From Promethearchaeota archaeon (GTDB lineage: Archaea > Asgardarchaeota > Lokiarchaeia > Sigynarchaeales > SOKP01), in assembly GCA_030668025.1 (NCBI GenBank), contig DAOUUT010000177.1, positions 1 through 7,795 of the forward strand: 7,795 nucleotides of DNA, given 5' to 3'. The notes beneath the pieces were generated by a model. That model was not told the origin of the DNA, did no database searches, and saw nothing but the letters and a program-made list of their open reading frames with translations. The translations under genes were made by a program, and so were the position numbers. This document shows, piece after piece, positions 5,181 through 7,795 of this stretch; positions within the stretch are counted from its first letter, which is position 1; every line of letters begins with the position of its first letter.

Positions 5181-5525
5181 TTAGAACTTTGATTTTGAAA
5201 TTGTAATTTCGATTTTACTAATTAAATCCTTTTTATTTCGATTATTTGAGTTATTTTTTCTAAAATCGTTATTTCTTCTATAATTACCTTGCTGTCTCCT
5301 TTCGAAATAAGGTCGACTTCCCAGTGAAACATTCGCGATTTCTACAGAAGGATACATGCGATTTTTTACAATTTCTGCTACTTCAACAGCGGTAGAAATT
5401 TCTTCGCCTTCTCCTTTTATTAATAGCGATTTAGTCCCCCCTGAAAAAGCAAAAATGGCTTCTTTTATTGTTTTTTCTTTATCTGCGCGATTTCTTATAA
5501 TTATATGTGTTGTATTGTTAGGCAT
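5181..5525 (-). CDS. alba: Alba DNA/RNA-binding protein with enlarged beta3-beta4 loop
   Basis: Alba is a small dimeric archaeal protein that coats chromosomal DNA and also binds RNA. This 114-residue copy shows the fold in order: strand 1 THIIIRN (6-12), helix 1 KEKTIKEAIFAFSGG (17-30), strand 2 TKSLLIKGEG (31-40), helix 2 ISTAVEVAEIVKNRMYP (43-59), strand 3 VEIANVSLGS (61-70) and strand 4 LISKIEITISK (101-111). Usual Alba proteins are about 90 residues; the extra length lies between strands 3 and 4 (residues 71-99), in the hairpin that enters the DNA minor groove. The segment is Arg/Asn/Gln-rich (for example ERRQQGNYRRNNDFRKNN). The segment aligned to the acetylated lysine loop of Sulfolobus Alba reads RNRADKEK. 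A TATA-like ATTTAAAA (minus-strand TTTTAAAT) lies about 35 nt upstream of the ATG, with a 10-bp tandem repeat between the two. A zinc-ribbon gene follows after 4 nt. Confidence 0.88.
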   Translation of the reverse strand: MPNNTTHIIIRNRADKEKTIKEAIFAFSGGTKSLLIKGEGEEISTAVEVAEIVKNRMYPSVEIANVSLGSRPYFERRQQGNYRRNNDFRKNNSNNRNKKDLISKIEITISKSKF

Positions 5526-5536
5526 GAAAAAATTTG

Positions 5537-5558
5537 TTAAGTTTGATTAAGTTTGATT
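5537..5558 (-). promoter_or_regulatory. Tandem decamer between alba TATA box and start
   Basis: TTAAGTTTGA occurs twice in tandem (5537-5546, 5547-5556) plus two further matching bases. The repeat covers the expected alba transcription start region (about 5533) and touches the TATA-like element at 5556-5563. It is placed where a repressor, possibly Alba itself, could block transcription. The autoregulation idea is speculative. Confidence 0.4.
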
Positions 5559-5563
5559 TAAAA
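5556..5563 (-). promoter_or_regulatory. Candidate TATA box of alba
   Basis: The minus strand reads TTTTAAAT, about 35 nt before the ATG at 5525, preceded by GCAATCT-like mixed sequence on the far side. It would give a leader of about 8 nt and let alba be expressed apart from the upstream JAMM gene, whose stop lies 92 nt further upstream. Confidence 0.35.
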
Positions 5564-5654
5564 GCAGATTAAGTATTAAATATACTCCAAGTAATATAAA
5601 AGTTATTTAAATTCAATACTTTGAAATCTTAAAAAACTTGAGAGAATTAGAATT

Positions 5655-6872
5655 TCAAATATTAAATTCTGAACGAGAATTAAGATCATCTAATATATTT
5701 TTATATTCAGAACTTCTTTCCTCAAAGTGTTCAATTATTTTCCTTTCATCTGTATCTAAATAATCAAATAGAGGTGAAATAATTTCAATTCTCTTAGTAA
5801 ATTCGTTCATTAGTTTTTTATGCCATTCGTTCGGCTTGGCTAACATTGTTTTAATTTTTTTTTTAAATTTATCTTTCTTTTGTTCAAAATCTTCTATTTG
5901 ATTAGTTTTCTTTATCTTAATTAAACCTTCTTCGCATTTTTTAAATTCTTTTTCTATTTTTTCTCTAAATTTAGGGATTCTATAAATTTTTTTGTCAATA
6001 TCAGGATCCCATTCGTATAAGTAATAGTCATTCTCTTCAGCTTCTATTTCGTCATCAGTTAATTTAATTTCTTTTTTCAAGACCATAATTAGACCAAAGT
6101 TTCTCTGGAGTTGAGCCAAATACCTTATTCGTAGAGTATCATCAATAAACTTAACTTCTTTTAAAACATTTTCCATGTTTTTAAAAATTTTTTTAACTTC
6201 TTTTTCAGCGTTTTTTACCATTTTTTCTTTACTTAATTCAAATTTTAGTTTTATAGTATTAGAATAAGTAGCAAACATGCCACGATCTGGGTTCTGTAAC
6301 CTTATTCCCGCAATTCCTAAGTAATACTTACTAGACGCTATTTCAGTATGATCAAACACTAAAGCTATAGCAAAAGGATTTACACCTTGATAAAACAGTT
6401 GCGTTTCAATATCTCTAGGCGAAAATATAAAGCCAATACCAGGGTGCGTATGCCACCACCCTACAAAGAACTCTTCTTTATTATCTTGGATAGATCTTTC
6501 ATAAACTGCCGTGTTAAATTGTGCTGTATCTACATAATGTTTGCTTTTATATTCAACATAGGCTCGATCTCCAACCATGACAGGAATTGCATCTTTAACG
6601 ATAACTTCTTTATTATCTTTAATCGACCCTATTAGAATTCCATAAACTTCACGCCAAGATTTTTGAGGTAAATCTTTATTTCCATATCTCATAGCGTAGC
6701 CTATAATTCGCCTGTATGCGTTGTATGAAATAGAAATAGGAGTTTCCGCCGGATCGATGCCATATTTTTGAATATGATGTTCTTTTGTTGATAAATTATT
6801 AATATTATCTGATTTAGAAGTCAACGTTTCATTATCTTCTTTCTTGATTTCGTTTTCTCTTTCGCTCATCAA
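5655..6872 (-). CDS. MPN/JAMM metalloprotease, Rpn11/CSN5-like, with long charged C-terminal extension
   Basis: This predicted zinc isopeptidase has 405 residues. In eukaryotes the family (Rpn11, CSN5, AMSH) removes ubiquitin-like modifiers, and archaeal members act on SAMP or ubiquitin-like proteins. The MPN domain spans about residues 44-195. It holds the catalytic Glu E75 (WREVYGILIG) and a complete JAMM motif H-T-H-P-x6-S-x2-D (H141, H143, S151, D154), so it should be active and not an MPN-minus scaffold. Residues 1-40 are acidic and probably disordered. Residues 205-405 are strongly charged, Lys/Glu-rich and helical, with likely coiled coils at about 212-240 and 300-350; this tail is far longer than in minimal archaeal JAMM proteins. 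The start is the first of two adjacent ATGs. No E1, E2 or ubiquitin-like gene is present in the window. The gene is divergent from the UPF0200 gene and upstream of alba on the same strand, 129 nt apart. Confidence 0.88.
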   Translation of the reverse strand: MMSERENEIKKEDNETLTSKSDNINNLSTKEHHIQKYGIDPAETPISISYNAYRRIIGYAMRYGNKDLPQKSWREVYGILIGSIKDNKEVIVKDAIPVMVGDRAYVEYKSKHYVDTAQFNTAVYERSIQDNKEEFFVGWWHTHPGIGFIFSPRDIETQLFYQGVNPFAIALVFDHTEIASSKYYLGIAGIRLQNPDRGMFATYSNTIKLKFELSKEKMVKNAEKEVKKIFKNMENVLKEVKFIDDTLRIRYLAQLQRNFGLIMVLKKEIKLTDDEIEAEENDYYLYEWDPDIDKKIYRIPKFREKIEKEFKKCEEGLIKIKKTNQIEDFEQKKDKFKKKIKTMLAKPNEWHKKLMNEFTKRIEIISPLFDYLDTDERKIIEHFEERSSEYKNILDDLNSRSEFNI

Positions 6873-6900
6873 ATAATCAATTTCTATAGTATTTTGACAA

Positions 6901-6916
6901 ATTAATTATTAATTAA
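6901..6916 (-). promoter_or_regulatory. Candidate TATA region of the JAMM gene
   Basis: An A/T-only stretch made of ATTAATT in tandem (6901-6907, 6908-6914) is centred about 36 nt upstream of the JAMM ATG. Transcription would start near 6881 with a leader of about 8 nt. It forms half of a 102-nt divergent promoter region shared with the UPF0200 gene. Confidence 0.3.
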
Positions 6917-6938
6917 TGGCTTTTATTCTTTTATAGTC

Positions 6939-6948
6939 TTTTTATATC
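6939..6948 (+). promoter_or_regulatory. Candidate TATA box of the UPF0200 gene
   Basis: TTTTTATATC is centred about 31 nt upstream of the ATG at 6975, placing the start site near 6970. The 5' leader would be about 5 nt, which fits the absence of a Shine-Dalgarno sequence. Confidence 0.4.
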
Positions 6949-6974
6949 AATTCGAAAAACATTCTTAAAAAGTT

Positions 6975-7517
6975 ATGAAAGTTATTGGAATTTGCGGGCT
7001 TCCTGGTTCTGGTAAATCAACTGCTTTAATTGCAATTGAAGATTTAGGTATAGTAATAACGATGGGCGATGTAATTAGGAAAGAGGCTATAAATAAAAGT
7101 ATTGAACCTAACAACGAAAATTTGGGTAAAATCGCCAAAGAATTAAGAGAACGAGGGGGTGATGCGATTGTGGCGGAAAAATCGGTTGAGATGATTAAAA
7201 ACCAAACAAATAAAGTAGTTTTCGTGGATGGGATAAGATCTCTACCTGAGATTGAAGTATTTCGTAGATATTGGAAATTTCCAATTATTGCTATTGAAAC
7301 TGGTGATGATTTGCGATATAAATGGATAAAAAAGCGTGCTCGTAGTGACGATTCAAAAACTCTTATAGAAATTATGAAGCGGGATAAACGAGAGTTAGGA
7401 TTTGGTCTTAAAGAAGTAATAAATAAAGCCAACTACAAAATTATAAACGATTCTTCTGAAGAAGAATTAAAAAAAATAACGAGAGAGATAGTTTTAGAAA
7501 TAATTCAGAATTATTAG
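6975..7517 (+). CDS. UPF0200 P-loop nucleotide kinase-like protein
   Basis: This 180-residue P-loop protein belongs to the archaeal UPF0200 group, which resembles adenylate kinase and dephospho-CoA kinase. The Walker A loop GLPGSGKS is at 8-15. The family's GDVIRKE (31-37), ENLGKIAKELRERGG (48-62), VVFVDGIRSLPEIEVFR (81-97), LGFGLKEVINKANYKIIND (141-159) and RARSDD (121-126) blocks are all present. RDKRELG at 136-142 is the lid-like arginine region. It is full length for the family. Archaeal dephospho-CoA kinase activity has been assigned to another family, so naming this CoaE would be unsafe. The substrate is unknown; a nucleoside monophosphate or similar small acceptor is plausible. The gene is divergent from the JAMM gene and converges on prs with 6 bp between stops. 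A run of eight A at 7469-7476 within it can act as a T8 terminator for prs on the other strand. Confidence 0.85.
   Translation: MKVIGICGLPGSGKSTALIAIEDLGIVITMGDVIRKEAINKSIEPNNENLGKIAKELRERGGDAIVAEKSVEMIKNQTNKVVFVDGIRSLPEIEVFRRYWKFPIIAIETGDDLRYKWIKKRARSDDSKTLIEIMKRDKRELGFGLKEVINKANYKIINDSSEEELKKITREIVLEIIQNY
7469..7476 (-). terminator. T8 tract for prs inside the convergent UPF0200 gene
   Basis: On the minus strand eight T occur 47 nt past the prs stop codon. They lie within the Lys codons of the UPF0200 C-terminus (EELKKIT). There is no other T tract in the 6-nt gap between the two stops. Confidence 0.35.
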
Positions 7518-7523
7518 AAGCAT

Positions 7524-7795
7524 TTAATCGAACTTTAAATAATCTGCTATCGTTTTAGCTAAAGATACTTTAGCCACTTCGTTATCAATAGAATCAGTAC
7601 CTATGATATAATCTGCTCCCGCTTTTAAGATGCGATATTTCGCATGCTGCAACATTAAAGCGTGCGTTGCCACAACAAATACTTTTTTAGCTCCACTATC
7701 TTTAGATAATCTAATTGCTGTTGCCATCGTCCCCCCTGTTGCAATAATATCATCTGCAATGACTACATCTTTATTTTTCAAACTTAAATTGCCCG
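7524..7795 (-). CDS. prs: Ribose-phosphate pyrophosphokinase, C-terminal part (5' end cut by window)
   Basis: PRPP synthetase makes 5-phosphoribosyl diphosphate from ribose-5-phosphate and ATP for purine, pyrimidine, His and Trp synthesis. Only the last 90 codons are in the window. The PRPP-binding loop is clear: DVVIADDIIATGGTMATA, the family's VxxDDxxxTGGT motif, in which the Asp pair binds ribose-5-phosphate and Mg. The following GAKKVFVVATHAL and ADYIIGTDSI segments and the LAKTIADYL C-terminal helix are typical. The frame stays open to the window edge (GNLSLKNKD). The TTG at 7779-7781 is therefore an internal Leu and not the start. Adenine or orotate phosphoribosyltransferases share the loop, but the THAL segment after it and the ending favour Prs. 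Confidence 0.92.
   Translation of the reverse strand, partial: GNLSLKNKDVVIADDIIATGGTMATAIRLSKDSGAKKVFVVATHALMLQHAKYRILKAGADYIIGTDSIDNEVAKVSLAKTIADYLKFD

Noticed and set aside
5356..5550. 64-codon + strand frame
   Set aside because: It is antisense to alba, whose fold is clear.
6387..6635. 82-codon + strand frame
   Set aside because: It is antisense to the MPN domain of the JAMM gene, including the HTH metal motif.
6965..7432. 155-codon open frame on the minus strand
   Set aside because: It lies antisense to the clear UPF0200 gene, and its Ser/Ile/Phe/Thr-rich product has no recognisable motif. It is a shadow.
7779..7781. TTG as prs start
   Set aside because: The reading frame continues to the window edge and the protein would lack the whole N-terminal half of Prs.
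1..7795. tRNA, rRNA, CRISPR array or transposase
   Set aside because: I saw no T-loop-like GGTTCGAATCC sequence, no regularly spaced repeats and no transposase or integrase motif in any frame.

Overview
The window looks like a chromosomal segment of an AT-rich archaeon, most likely an Asgard archaeon (Lokiarchaeia or Heimdallarchaeia grade). The archaeal signs are an archaeal/eukaryotic-type aspartyl-tRNA synthetase C-terminus, a type II methionine aminopeptidase, an Alba chromatin protein, a UPF0200 P-loop kinase-like protein, and A/T-rich TATA-like boxes 25-30 nt upstream of starts with little or no leader. The Asgard suggestion rests mainly on a 405-residue MPN/JAMM protease with a complete Rpn11/CSN5-type metal motif. 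The lineage is an inference from gene content; no marker gene such as rRNA is present.

Left part (1-2222, + strand): the 3' end of aspS, a T9 tract, then map (type II methionine aminopeptidase), whose end overlaps by 26 nt a sugar-phosphate-type nucleotidyltransferase. From 2212 to about 2656 there are protein-like fragments in several + frames, starting with an ATG that overlaps the nucleotidyltransferase stop. I read this as a probable decayed third gene of the operon, with low confidence. An AT-rich hairpin region follows.

Middle part (2750-5000): a class I SAM-dependent methyltransferase on the minus strand is bracketed by an exact 25-bp direct repeat (2755-2779 and 3671-3695), as if it were an inserted cassette. 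Next comes a + strand pair: a cyclophilin-like-fold protein and, 22 bp later behind a good Shine-Dalgarno site, a polytopic VTT/DedA-like membrane protein.

Right part (5003-7795): a minus-strand series reads JAMM protease, then Alba (with its own promoter), then a 57-residue zinc-ribbon protein that starts 4 nt after the Alba stop. Divergent from the JAMM gene is the UPF0200 kinase-like gene, which converges with the 3' end of prs (ribose-phosphate pyrophosphokinase).

Most genes are housekeeping: translation charging, N-terminal Met removal, PRPP supply, chromatin. The most interesting items are the JAMM protease with its long charged C-terminal extension, the Alba variant with an enlarged Arg/Asn-rich DNA-contacting hairpin coupled to a tiny zinc ribbon, and the repeat-flanked methyltransferase. 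I see no CRISPR array, tRNA, rRNA or transposase, and no convincing new multi-gene defence or metabolic system.
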